Source: Isotricha intestinalis
Taxonomy: Eukaryota; Ciliophora; Litostomatea; Vestibuliferida; Isotrichidae
Direction: 5' to 3'
DNA length: 64,000 nucleotides
NCBI GenBank assembly: GCA_023807065.1
Contig: JAJJLU010000334.1
Location: 40,298 to 104,297 of the forward strand
Shown here: positions 29,077-38,060 of the stretch, piece after piece
Layout of the letters: every line of letters begins with the position of its first letter
Position numbering within the stretch: position 1 is the first letter of the stretch
Translations under genes and position numbers: made by a program
Notes under the pieces: model-generated
Told to the model about the DNA's origin: nothing
What the model saw: the letters and a program-made list of their open reading frames with translations, nothing else
Database searches by the model: none

Positions 29077-30003
29077 ATATGTTTTTAAATAATCATAATT
29101 ATCTTTTTCTAAATAAATGTTTTTTATAAATTATAAATATACTTTTTCAATTATTTTTATCTGAATAAATTTAAACAATAAATTTCTTTTGATTAATATA
29201 AATGATTAATAATAATGATAATATTATAGACAAATATTTTTTATTGTTAAATAATAGTCTTCATTATGTTTTTTTTCGAGTGTTTCTATATATAATATTT
29301 TCAATACATTTCATTTTTTATAATATTTAAAAATTCTTATATTATAATCATCAAAAAAAATTAATTAATATTCAAAAAAATAAAAATAAATAAAAAAAAA
29401 AGAAATGCAATTTTATAAATAAATTTAATTAACGATATAATAATCTAATAATTTTGAAAAAAGAGGAAATAATATATATAAATATGTGAATGAATGGAAA
29501 AAATGAATTCAATAAAATGCACAGAGAAAATTGTAAATATTAGGAAATTAAATTCTCCAAGAAAGAAATACTTTCAAAAAACAATTATTCAAACACTCTT
29601 TTTATTTCTCCTTCAAAACATTAAAAAAAGAACAACTTATCATAATTATTAAAGTAAAAAGAAATTTTAATTTAAAAGCTAAAAAACAAAAAAAAAATAG
29701 AAAAGATAAAAATATTCAATTTTAAAAAACAGAAATTTTCAATTCTAAATTAAAAAAATGACAAAAAATAAAATAAAAAAGATAATTTTTATATTTAAAT
29801 TCAAAAAGAGAAAAAGAAAATCAAGAAGAATATCATAGAGATTTAAAGGCAAAAAGTAAAATTGTTTTATATAAATTAAAAAAATGGGAATAATGAATTT
29901 ATCTTTTAAATAAATATATAAAAGGTATAATATAATTGTTAGTGGTCATTTATTAAAAATTTTTGTCTAATTTTTAATTTTATTATAAATTAAATTTAAA
30001 AAA
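29077..30003. other. Spacer within duplication copy 1
   Basis: A 927-bp gap. Around 29500-29720 one frame has coding-like Lys/Gln/Leu-rich runs broken by TAA, which may be remains of a coiled-coil gene. The rest is A/T-rich with nothing recognised. It is repeated at 35001-35927. Confidence 0.4.
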
Positions 30004-31284
30004 ATGATAAATTCTGATATTACAACATCTGAAGAAAAAAATATATTACCTGTGATAAAAGATTATACTGATTTAACGAGCTGTAGATTAATTAAAAAAT
30101 CTAATTTTAAAAAATATAACAGAACAATATCAGATAAACAAATGAATAATTCTCAAAAACAAAACACTTATTATCCAATATATTTAGTAGATAATTCTAA
30201 TAACAATAATCAAAAAATTGAAAGTAAATTAACAATTAAAGATAATATTCAATCATATAATAATATTGAAGAATTTTTAAATTCCAACAATCAAAATAAT
30301 TTAAATTCTAAAAAGGGTTCTTCAATTAATCAAAATAAATATCCCGATTTTAACCAATTATCAACTATTTCTTCCAATAAAAATGACAATAATAATAATG
30401 AGAATCAAAATTTAAATAATCCAAACAAAATAATTACACCTCAAAACTTAACTGATATAAATTGTGCTATTTGTCAAAAACAATGTAATCAATTTTTCCC
30501 AAATTCCCAAATTTGTTTCAAATGTTTTAATTCTGCTTTACTCAAGGAATTATATAAAAAATATAGTCATTATCTCAAAGATGTAAAAATATATGTTAAA
30601 GAAAATCAAAACAATTCTACATATGAATTTTATATGAGAAAATTTCTTGAAACAATGGATAAATTCTCAATATATAATTTAAATGTAAATTTATCCATTT
30701 TAAAAAATAATATAGATATGAATAAATACTTGTCAGTAATAAAAAGGAATATATGTTTAAATTGCCAAAAACAAATAAATACTGGTGAATTTATTATAGA
30801 AATTCCTTGTAAATGTTGTTTTTGTAGTTTGAATTGTTTAAAACTTTTATTTTCAAAAGATATAATATTAAATAAATTATCTTCAAAACTATGTTGTTTT
30901 TGTACTCATATTTATAAACCTAATGAATTATATCAATTAGGTCAATATTTTCAAAAATTTAATTTAATTGATTTTTCAAATCAAATAATTAGAATATTTA
31001 ATAAAATTTTGAGAACTTATTGTGCAAAATGTAAAAAAAGATATGAAGATAATTCTTTAATGCAACCCATTTCATATTATGAAGTAATTGATTTAGATAA
31101 AAATAATGTTGATAATTCACTTAAACCTTTAGGAAAATATTCTGAATTACCTCATTATTTATGTTTAGGTTGTTTAGATTATTTAAATCAAATTTATAAA
31201 AAAAATAAACATAATCATTTTAATTGTGAATTTTGTGGTATAGAACATAATGAAATAAAAAATAATGTGCATAATAAAAAATAA
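30004..31284 (+). CDS. Chimeric gene made at the duplication junction
   Basis: This 426-residue frame fuses the first 41 codons of the coiled-coil gene (starting MINSDITTSEEKN) to the 385-codon Cys-rich, RING-like C-terminal part of the OTU gene. The junction is at 30125/30126. It stays in frame (AGA ACA ATA TCA). The fusion has its own ATG and takes the upstream region of the coiled-coil gene, but it lacks the catalytic OTU domain. It could express the zinc-binding tail as a stand-alone protein. Whether it is transcribed, or even present outside the assembly, is unknown. Confidence 0.6.
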   Translation: MINSDITTSEEKNILPVIKDYTDLTSCRLIKKSNFKKYNRTISDKQMNNSQKQNTYYPIYLVDNSNNNNQKIESKLTIKDNIQSYNNIEEFLNSNNQNNLNSKKGSSINQNKYPDFNQLSTISSNKNDNNNNENQNLNNPNKIITPQNLTDINCAICQKQCNQFFPNSQICFKCFNSALLKELYKKYSHYLKDVKIYVKENQNNSTYEFYMRKFLETMDKFSIYNLNVNLSILKNNIDMNKYLSVIKRNICLNCQKQINTGEFIIEIPCKCCFCSLNCLKLLFSKDIILNKLSSKLCCFCTHIYKPNELYQLGQYFQKFNLIDFSNQIIRIFNKILRTYCAKCKKRYEDNSLMQPISYYEVIDLDKNNVDNSLKPLGKYSELPHYLCLGCLDYLNQIYKKNKHNHFNCEFCGIEHNEIKNNVHNKK

Positions 31285-31415
31285 TAAGAATTATTTTTGA
31301 TTATTCTTTTAATAATTATTTATAAAGTAGAATATCTAAAAAATTTTCAAAACAAAAAAAATGTATTTTAATTTTATAAATTAATTATTTTATAAATAAA
31401 TTATTAAATTATAAT

Positions 31416-32573
31416 ATGATATCTCAAAATAAAAAAGATGATACTGATAAAATTGATAGTTTAATGAATAAAATTTTAAAATTAGAAAATTCTTTAAATG
31501 AAGAAGAAAAAAACAGAGCTAAATTTGAGGAAAAATATAATCAATTAAATAATGCTACATTACCTTTATTAAATAAACAATTAGATGAAAAGGAAAAATT
31601 ATTAGAAAATGCATTAATAGAACAAATAAAATTACAAAAAGAAATAAATTATTTAAAAGAGAATTTCAATATAAATGACAATTTTAATAATATTACAAAA
31701 TATATTATTCCAGAATTCCAAGACGAAAAAGATGAATTAATAATCCATCAAACAAATAAAATAGATTATTTAAAAAATTCATTTAATAATTTAAAGAAAA
31801 AAACAAAAATCGAATCAGAAAATTATTTAAAAGAGAAATTTGAATTAGAAAAAAAATTAAAATCTCAAGAAGAAGAAATAAAAGCTTTAAAAGATACAAG
31901 TCAAAAAAACGATGAAAAAATAAATGATTTAAATTTAGAATTAAGTTCATTATCTCAAATAAATAAAAATTTATTATATGAAATAAAAACATTAAATGAT
32001 ATAATAAAGAATTTAACAGATGAAAAAGAAAAATATATTTTAGAATTACAATATTATAAAAAAGAAAATGACTTTATCTTTAATTCTCAAATGAATACAT
32101 TAAATAGAATAAAACAATTAGATGAAGATTATCAAAATATAAATAAATCTTTAGAAGAATATAAAACAAAAATAAGTGAAATAGATACAAAAACTTATAT
32201 ATTTAAAGTAACAAGTTTAGGAAGAGTAATTGAAGCTTCTGCAGAATTAGTTTTTAATAAAGAAGGAAGAAATTATATTTTAACTATTAAATATATTACT
32301 TCTAGTACAAAATATGATATTTTAGAAATTGATAATATTACTAATGTTGAAGGAGAAGACAATATTATATTAATTAAATATAAAGAAAATAAAGGAGAAG
32401 ATGTTGAAATGTTTAGAACTAATGAAACTAATAAAATTTTAAAAGTTTTTAAAGAATTTCAATCTAAAGCTATTCAACATGTTGATGTTAAAAAACAAGA
32501 GAAAGAAGATAGAATAAAACAAAAACAAATTAAAAAAAATGTTAAAGATATGTTTTCTTTGTTTGGAAGTTAA
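31416..32573 (+). CDS. Coiled-coil protein with PH-like domain (copy 2)
   Basis: The protein is identical over all 385 residues to the product at 25492-26649, including flanking spacers. It keeps its own promoter region, because the 131-bp upstream spacer is inside the duplicated unit. The dose of this gene is therefore doubled if the duplication is real. Confidence 0.65.
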   Translation: MISQNKKDDTDKIDSLMNKILKLENSLNEEEKNRAKFEEKYNQLNNATLPLLNKQLDEKEKLLENALIEQIKLQKEINYLKENFNINDNFNNITKYIIPEFQDEKDELIIHQTNKIDYLKNSFNNLKKKTKIESENYLKEKFELEKKLKSQEEEIKALKDTSQKNDEKINDLNLELSSLSQINKNLLYEIKTLNDIIKNLTDEKEKYILELQYYKKENDFIFNSQMNTLNRIKQLDEDYQNINKSLEEYKTKISEIDTKTYIFKVTSLGRVIEASAELVFNKEGRNYILTIKYITSSTKYDILEIDNITNVEGEDNIILIKYKENKGEDVEMFRTNETNKILKVFKEFQSKAIQHVDVKKQEKEDRIKQKQIKKNVKDMFSLFGS

Positions 32574-32669
32574 TAATCTTTTTTTGTTTTTATTTTATTA
32601 TTTATTATTTAATTAGTTATTTAATATTTTATAAAAATTAGTTTTTAAAAATTTTAAAAAAAATATAAA

Positions 32670-35000
32670 ATGTTCTTTAATTTAATAAAAAGATATCATT
32701 TATTAGATGATAAAAATAGAAAAGAAACTCCTAGAAAAAAAATAATTGAACAAAATAAAAATATAACTGGAAAAAAAAAATATACAATAAATAGAAATAA
32801 TGATGTTAAAAATGATTTAAAAACAACATTTATTTCTTACAAACCATCTTTAACAGAAGAAATTTATGATTCTCAAAAATATGAGACAAAATTAGTTGAT
32901 AAAATAAAAGACATTAATAGGAGAAAAAAATATAATCAAAATTTTTTAAAATATTTTTATAATTACGATAGATTAAAAAAGAAATATATAGCATTAATAT
33001 CAAATAATAATAATATGAAAAAGAAAATGAAAAATTGTATTTATTCACCAAAAACAATAAAAAATAAAAATAATGAAGAAAGTTATTATTCACAAGACTT
33101 TTATGATAATTCAGAACCTCCAATTTTTTTAAGTATTGCAATTGAACATTTTTTATATTTAGAAAAAAAAAATAGCGAACAAAATGATACTAATGATAAC
33201 AATAAATTAACTTCAATTCCTATTTTTTTAGATAAAATTATTAATACTAAATTAGATAAAGTTAATTATGATAAATTATTTCATTCTTCTGTTGCTTTAA
33301 GAAGAATTGAATATGATTTAAAAGAAAAATTTTATTTCATAGAAAAAAATTATTTATTAAAAATTCTTTTTATTCAAAGATTTATTCGATATTTTTTATA
33401 TAATAAAATTTATCCTAAAATTATTTTAATTCAAAGTGTCTTGCGAGCTTATTTTTTAAGAACAAAACTTTTTAAATCTTTTTTAAATTTATTTAAACCT
33501 TTTTTGAAAAGGTTATTTGAAATTTTATATCTATTCTGGAATAAATTAAAGACAATTAGAAAGTTAAATAAAATAAAAAAAAAATATAGAACTTTTAAAT
33601 CACCTAAAAAAGCATTAGTTTCAATAAGTATAATAGAAATTCCAAAAGAAAATGAAGGTTCTAAAGTTACTAATGAGGAAAATATTGAAAATTCTTATAA
33701 AAATACTATTATTTCTAAGAATATAAATGAAAATTATAATTTGAAATCTTTAAATGAAAATACTAGTAATGGAATTTTAAATGAAAAATCTAATGAAAAT
33801 TCAGATGAAAATATAAATGAAAATTTAGAAGAATATTTAAATGAAAATATCAATGAAAAAACAGAAGAAAATTTGAATGATAATATCAATGAAAATTCAG
33901 AAGAAAATTCAAATGAAAATTTAAATGAAAATTCAAATAAAAATTTAAATCAAAATTCAAATGAAAATTCTGAAAATGAAAAAGAAAGTTTAAATGAAAG
34001 TAATAAAAATAAAATAAATGAAAAGTTTAATGAGAATTTTAATGAAAAGATAATTAATAATGATAAAATAAAAGTGAATGTAAATGAGAATTTAAATGAA
34101 AAGATAAGAAATAATAATGATAAATTAAATGAAAATTTAGATGAGAATATTAATGAAAAGATGATTAAAAATAAAGATAAATTAAATGGAAATTTAGATG
34201 AAAAATTAATGATTAAAAGTTTCAAACAAAATTCTCAAGAAAAATTAATAAAAAAGTCAAAAAAGAAAAAAAATAAACATTTAAGTGAAAATATGAAAAG
34301 AAGAAATATTTTAAGTAAATTATCAAATAATTATACTGAAAGTTCCGAAATTTCAAAAGAAGTAAATAAAGACGAAACAGAAAAATTTAGTATAAAAGAA
34401 AAAGATTTTGAATTAAATAATTTAGAAAACAATTTAGATTTAAGTAATTTTGAAATGAGTAATATAAATAAAAATATTGAAATAAGTAATTTAGAAAAGC
34501 AATTAGAATTAAGTAATTTAGAAAAAGAATTAAAATCAAATAATATAAATGAACAAAATTCTTTTGATAACAAAAATATTAATTTAAAACCAATTAATAA
34601 TAAATGGCATATTTTTTCAAAAATTATTATAATTAAAAATAAAAATATAGAAGAAGAAGAAGAAGAAGAAGAAAAACATTTGATTCAAAAATCAATTAAT
34701 TCTGAAATTTCTGATGATACAAAATGGAAACTTTTTATTTTATTTTTAACTAATTTTTTTACTAAAATAATACAGAAACAAATTTTTATGCAATTTTTTG
34801 GAAAAAATGAAGATAAAAAAATTGGTTTTCAATTAACGAATTCATATACTTTAAAACATATTAAAGATAATAGTTTAAATGTTAAAATGGAAAATAATAA
34901 TTTACATATTAAAAATGTTGTTAATTTAGAAATTGGAAATGGAAATGATTATAAAAATTATAGTATAGAAATGAATAGTATTGAAGATAATTCAGATTAA
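32670..35000 (+). CDS. IQ-motif protein with Asn-Glu repeats (copy 2)
   Basis: This is an exact 776-residue copy of the gene at 26746-29076, with the same IQ-like motifs, repeats and GAA run. The lack of any difference even in slippage-prone repeats points to a very recent event or an assembly duplication. Confidence 0.6.
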   Translation: MFFNLIKRYHLLDDKNRKETPRKKIIEQNKNITGKKKYTINRNNDVKNDLKTTFISYKPSLTEEIYDSQKYETKLVDKIKDINRRKKYNQNFLKYFYNYDRLKKKYIALISNNNNMKKKMKNCIYSPKTIKNKNNEESYYSQDFYDNSEPPIFLSIAIEHFLYLEKKNSEQNDTNDNNKLTSIPIFLDKIINTKLDKVNYDKLFHSSVALRRIEYDLKEKFYFIEKNYLLKILFIQRFIRYFLYNKIYPKIILIQSVLRAYFLRTKLFKSFLNLFKPFLKRLFEILYLFWNKLKTIRKLNKIKKKYRTFKSPKKALVSISIIEIPKENEGSKVTNEENIENSYKNTIISKNINENYNLKSLNENTSNGILNEKSNENSDENINENLEEYLNENINEKTEENLNDNINENSEENSNENLNENSNKNLNQNSNENSENEKESLNESNKNKINEKFNENFNEKIINNDKIKVNVNENLNEKIRNNNDKLNENLDENINEKMIKNKDKLNGNLDEKLMIKSFKQNSQEKLIKKSKKKKNKHLSENMKRRNILSKLSNNYTESSEISKEVNKDETEKFSIKEKDFELNNLENNLDLSNFEMSNINKNIEISNLEKQLELSNLEKELKSNNINEQNSFDNKNINLKPINNKWHIFSKIIIIKNKNIEEEEEEEEKHLIQKSINSEISDDTKWKLFILFLTNFFTKIIQKQIFMQFFGKNEDKKIGFQLTNSYTLKHIKDNSLNVKMENNNLHIKNVVNLEIGNGNDYKNYSIEMNSIEDNSD

Positions 35001-35927
35001 ATATGTTTTTAAATAATCATAATTATCTTTTTCTAAATAAATGTTTTTTATAAATTATAAATATACTTTTTCAATTATTTTTATCTGAATAAATTTAAAC
35101 AATAAATTTCTTTTGATTAATATAAATGATTAATAATAATGATAATATTATAGACAAATATTTTTTATTGTTAAATAATAGTCTTCATTATGTTTTTTTT
35201 CGAGTGTTTCTATATATAATATTTTCAATACATTTCATTTTTTATAATATTTAAAAATTCTTATATTATAATCATCAAAAAAAATTAATTAATATTCAAA
35301 AAAATAAAAATAAATAAAAAAAAAAGAAATGCAATTTTATAAATAAATTTAATTAACGATATAATAATCTAATAATTTTGAAAAAAGAGGAAATAATATA
35401 TATAAATATGTGAATGAATGGAAAAAATGAATTCAATAAAATGCACAGAGAAAATTGTAAATATTAGGAAATTAAATTCTCCAAGAAAGAAATACTTTCA
35501 AAAAACAATTATTCAAACACTCTTTTTATTTCTCCTTCAAAACATTAAAAAAAGAACAACTTATCATAATTATTAAAGTAAAAAGAAATTTTAATTTAAA
35601 AGCTAAAAAACAAAAAAAAAATAGAAAAGATAAAAATATTCAATTTTAAAAAACAGAAATTTTCAATTCTAAATTAAAAAAATGACAAAAAATAAAATAA
35701 AAAAGATAATTTTTATATTTAAATTCAAAAAGAGAAAAAGAAAATCAAGAAGAATATCATAGAGATTTAAAGGCAAAAAGTAAAATTGTTTTATATAAAT
35801 TAAAAAAATGGGAATAATGAATTTATCTTTTAAATAAATATATAAAAGGTATAATATAATTGTTAGTGGTCATTTATTAAAAATTTTTGTCTAATTTTTA
35901 ATTTTATTATAAATTAAATTTAAAAAA
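35001..35927. other. Spacer within duplication copy 2
   Basis: Repeat of 29077-30003 with the same weak coding-like traces. It holds the upstream region of the intact coiled-coil gene at 35928. Confidence 0.4.
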
Positions 35928-37733
35928 ATGATAAATTCTGATATTACAACATCTGAAGAAAAAAATATATTACCTGTGATAAAAGATTATACTGATTTAA
36001 CGAGCTGTAGATTAATTAAAAAATCTAATTTTAAAAAATATAACAGAACATTACATGTTAATAGAAGTACAAATGATATTTTAGAAACAAAATATAATAA
36101 TTGGGATTTATTCTTTTTTCCAAAAAAAAAGAAATTTAAAGAAAAGATAAATTCAAGTTATTCAATTTACAAAAATAATATAAATCAATTACTATGTTCT
36201 GAGAGAAAAGATAATTTAAATAAAAGTAACATTTCAGAAAATAAAAAAGATATAAATTCTTTAGAGCAATATTTAAAAAAAAAAAATATTTCAATAATTA
36301 AAAAAAATAAAAAAATAAAAATTGGAAATAGAATTTCAGTTTATGAACGTTTGATAAAAACAAAAAAATTAAGTTTAATAAAATATAATTTAGAAATGAA
36401 AAAAGAAAGATTAAATAGAATTATAGAAGAGAAAAAAGATAAAATTTCTTTAGTGGAAGATCAAATGAAAAGCTTAATAAATGTTAAAGATCATTTTACT
36501 TATAATCTTTATATTAAAAATAATGAATGTATTAAATTACTAGAAAGAAATTATAAAAAGGAAGTTTTAAAAAATAATAAATTGATAAAAAAAATTGAAG
36601 ATATTCAAAATGATATTAAAAATATTGAATTAACAATAAATAAAGTAAAAAATGAAAAAGAAAATATTCAAAGATGGATATTATTTCAAATTCAAGTTAA
36701 AGAAAAATTAATTACAATCCCAAATTATTATAATATAATTTTTGAAGATAAAAATTATTTAACAAATAAAAAAAAAAATTTGGAGAAAAATACAATTGAA
36801 ATAATCGAAAAATATAAAAATAAAATTATATTTGAAAATGTGAATGATTTTATAAATGAATTTGTAAAAATAGAAGATAATACTTTACAAAATATTAAAA
36901 AATATGAGTTAATAAGACTTAAAATTTATAATTTGAAAAAAGAAAAAAGAAATATTCAAAAAAATGTTTCTAAATTAAATTTAAATGATTTAAATTTAGT
37001 AAAAGAAAAAGAAGAAACTTTAAATAATTTAAAAAATATTTATATAAAAACAATAAATAAGGAAATAATATTTGGAAAAGTAAAAAGAAAAAAAAAATCA
37101 AGTCAAACTTTAAGAAAAAATTCAGTAATAAAAGAAACATTAAATGACAATAATAATGAAATGAATAAAACAAAAATAAAAGCAAAAAAACTATCTTTAT
37201 TTAATTGTTTATCTCAAGAAAATTTATCAGACAAAATTCCAATAAAAAAAAAGAAACATTCAAAACTTTATTTAAAAATATTTGAAACATTTAAAAATTC
37301 ATTATCATATAAATCAAATAGTACTAAATATATAAATCATTTCAATTTAATCACAGATGAAGAAAATACAAATGAATCTAAAATGTTAAACATGCTTAGA
37401 TTTATTGAAGAAGTATTAAATACTCTTTTATATGAAAATAATTTGTATAAAATGGATCTAGAATTATTTAAACAATATAAAAAAGTTTTTGCTATTGTTG
37501 ATCAAGAAATTAAACAAAGAAAGTTTATTAAACAAATGAAAATTTTAAAAGAAAAAAGAGAAGAAGATATCAAAAGTATTGAAAAAAAAATGAAAAGAAA
37601 ATATATTTTACCTCATAAGAAAATTAATGAAAATTTGATTAAAAAAATAAGAAAAGAACAAGAAAAAATAAAATTATCAAAAAAAGAAAAATCAGTATCT
37701 TACGAAATAAATGATTTTTTATATGAAGATTAA
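35928..37733 (+). CDS. Long coiled-coil protein (intact form)
   Basis: The 601-residue protein has an N-terminal 60 residues with normal complexity, then long coiled-coil stretches (about 105-260 and 290-380). They contain a conserved-looking block KENIQRWILFQIQVKEKLIT followed by IPNYYN. The C-terminal third has a helical segment LNMLRFIEEVLNTLLYENN and another coil with a basic end. Such block structure is seen in axonemal or basal-body coiled-coil proteins, but no family could be named. Its first 41 codons are shared with the chimeric gene at 30004. Confidence 0.65.
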   Translation: MINSDITTSEEKNILPVIKDYTDLTSCRLIKKSNFKKYNRTLHVNRSTNDILETKYNNWDLFFFPKKKKFKEKINSSYSIYKNNINQLLCSERKDNLNKSNISENKKDINSLEQYLKKKNISIIKKNKKIKIGNRISVYERLIKTKKLSLIKYNLEMKKERLNRIIEEKKDKISLVEDQMKSLINVKDHFTYNLYIKNNECIKLLERNYKKEVLKNNKLIKKIEDIQNDIKNIELTINKVKNEKENIQRWILFQIQVKEKLITIPNYYNIIFEDKNYLTNKKKNLEKNTIEIIEKYKNKIIFENVNDFINEFVKIEDNTLQNIKKYELIRLKIYNLKKEKRNIQKNVSKLNLNDLNLVKEKEETLNNLKNIYIKTINKEIIFGKVKRKKKSSQTLRKNSVIKETLNDNNNEMNKTKIKAKKLSLFNCLSQENLSDKIPIKKKKHSKLYLKIFETFKNSLSYKSNSTKYINHFNLITDEENTNESKMLNMLRFIEEVLNTLLYENNLYKMDLELFKQYKKVFAIVDQEIKQRKFIKQMKILKEKREEDIKSIEKKMKRKYILPHKKINENLIKKIRKEQEKIKLSKKEKSVSYEINDFLYED

Positions 37734-37807
37734 TATTGTTAATATTGTTTTATAAAACATTATAAGTAATAAAGACAAATGATAGAAATAATGGAAAAGG
37801 AAAAAGA

Positions 37808-37987
37808 ATGAGAGTAAAATGTTTTCTAAGTGATATTATTTAATTTAATACAATTAATTGCTTTTCATATAGAAACAAAACCAGAAAAAAAAAATTACAA
37901 AATACTAATATAATATATAAAGATAAAAAAACTTTAGAAGATTATGATTGTAAAGATGCATTTTCAATTGAATTATATTATAATTAA
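37808..37987 (+). pseudogene. Possible ubiquitin-like domain remnant
   Basis: A frame from the ATG at 37808 is interrupted by TAA at 37841-37843 and then runs open to TAA at 37985-37987. Its last part, KDKKTLEDYDCKDAFSIEL, resembles the final third of ubiquitin (the GRTLSDYN...STLHLVL region), but there is no C-terminal diglycine. The N-terminal half is not convincing. It may be a remnant of a gene with a ubiquitin-like domain or a missed two-exon gene. Confidence 0.3.
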
Positions 37988-38060
37988 ATATATTTAATAA
38001 AAAAAATTATTTTAAAATATTTTTTCATTTGAAAAAAAAATATTAAATTTAAATTAAAAA

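Larger units (their letters stand above)
24202..30125 (+). repeat. Direct tandem duplication, copy 1 (5,924 bp)
   Basis: Copy 1 of a head-to-tail duplication. It starts in the Cys-rich half of the OTU gene and ends 41 codons into the coiled-coil gene. Coding frames and the spacer segments compared by eye are identical to copy 2. The breakpoints share only a single A, so no homologous repeat drove it. Confidence 0.95.
30126..36049 (+). repeat. Direct tandem duplication, copy 2 (5,924 bp)
   Basis: Copy 2, directly abutting copy 1, with identity from 30126 to 36050 against 24202 to 30126. At 36051 the sequence leaves the repeat and continues into the intact coiled-coil gene. Every original gene therefore keeps one uninterrupted edge. 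Confidence 0.95.
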
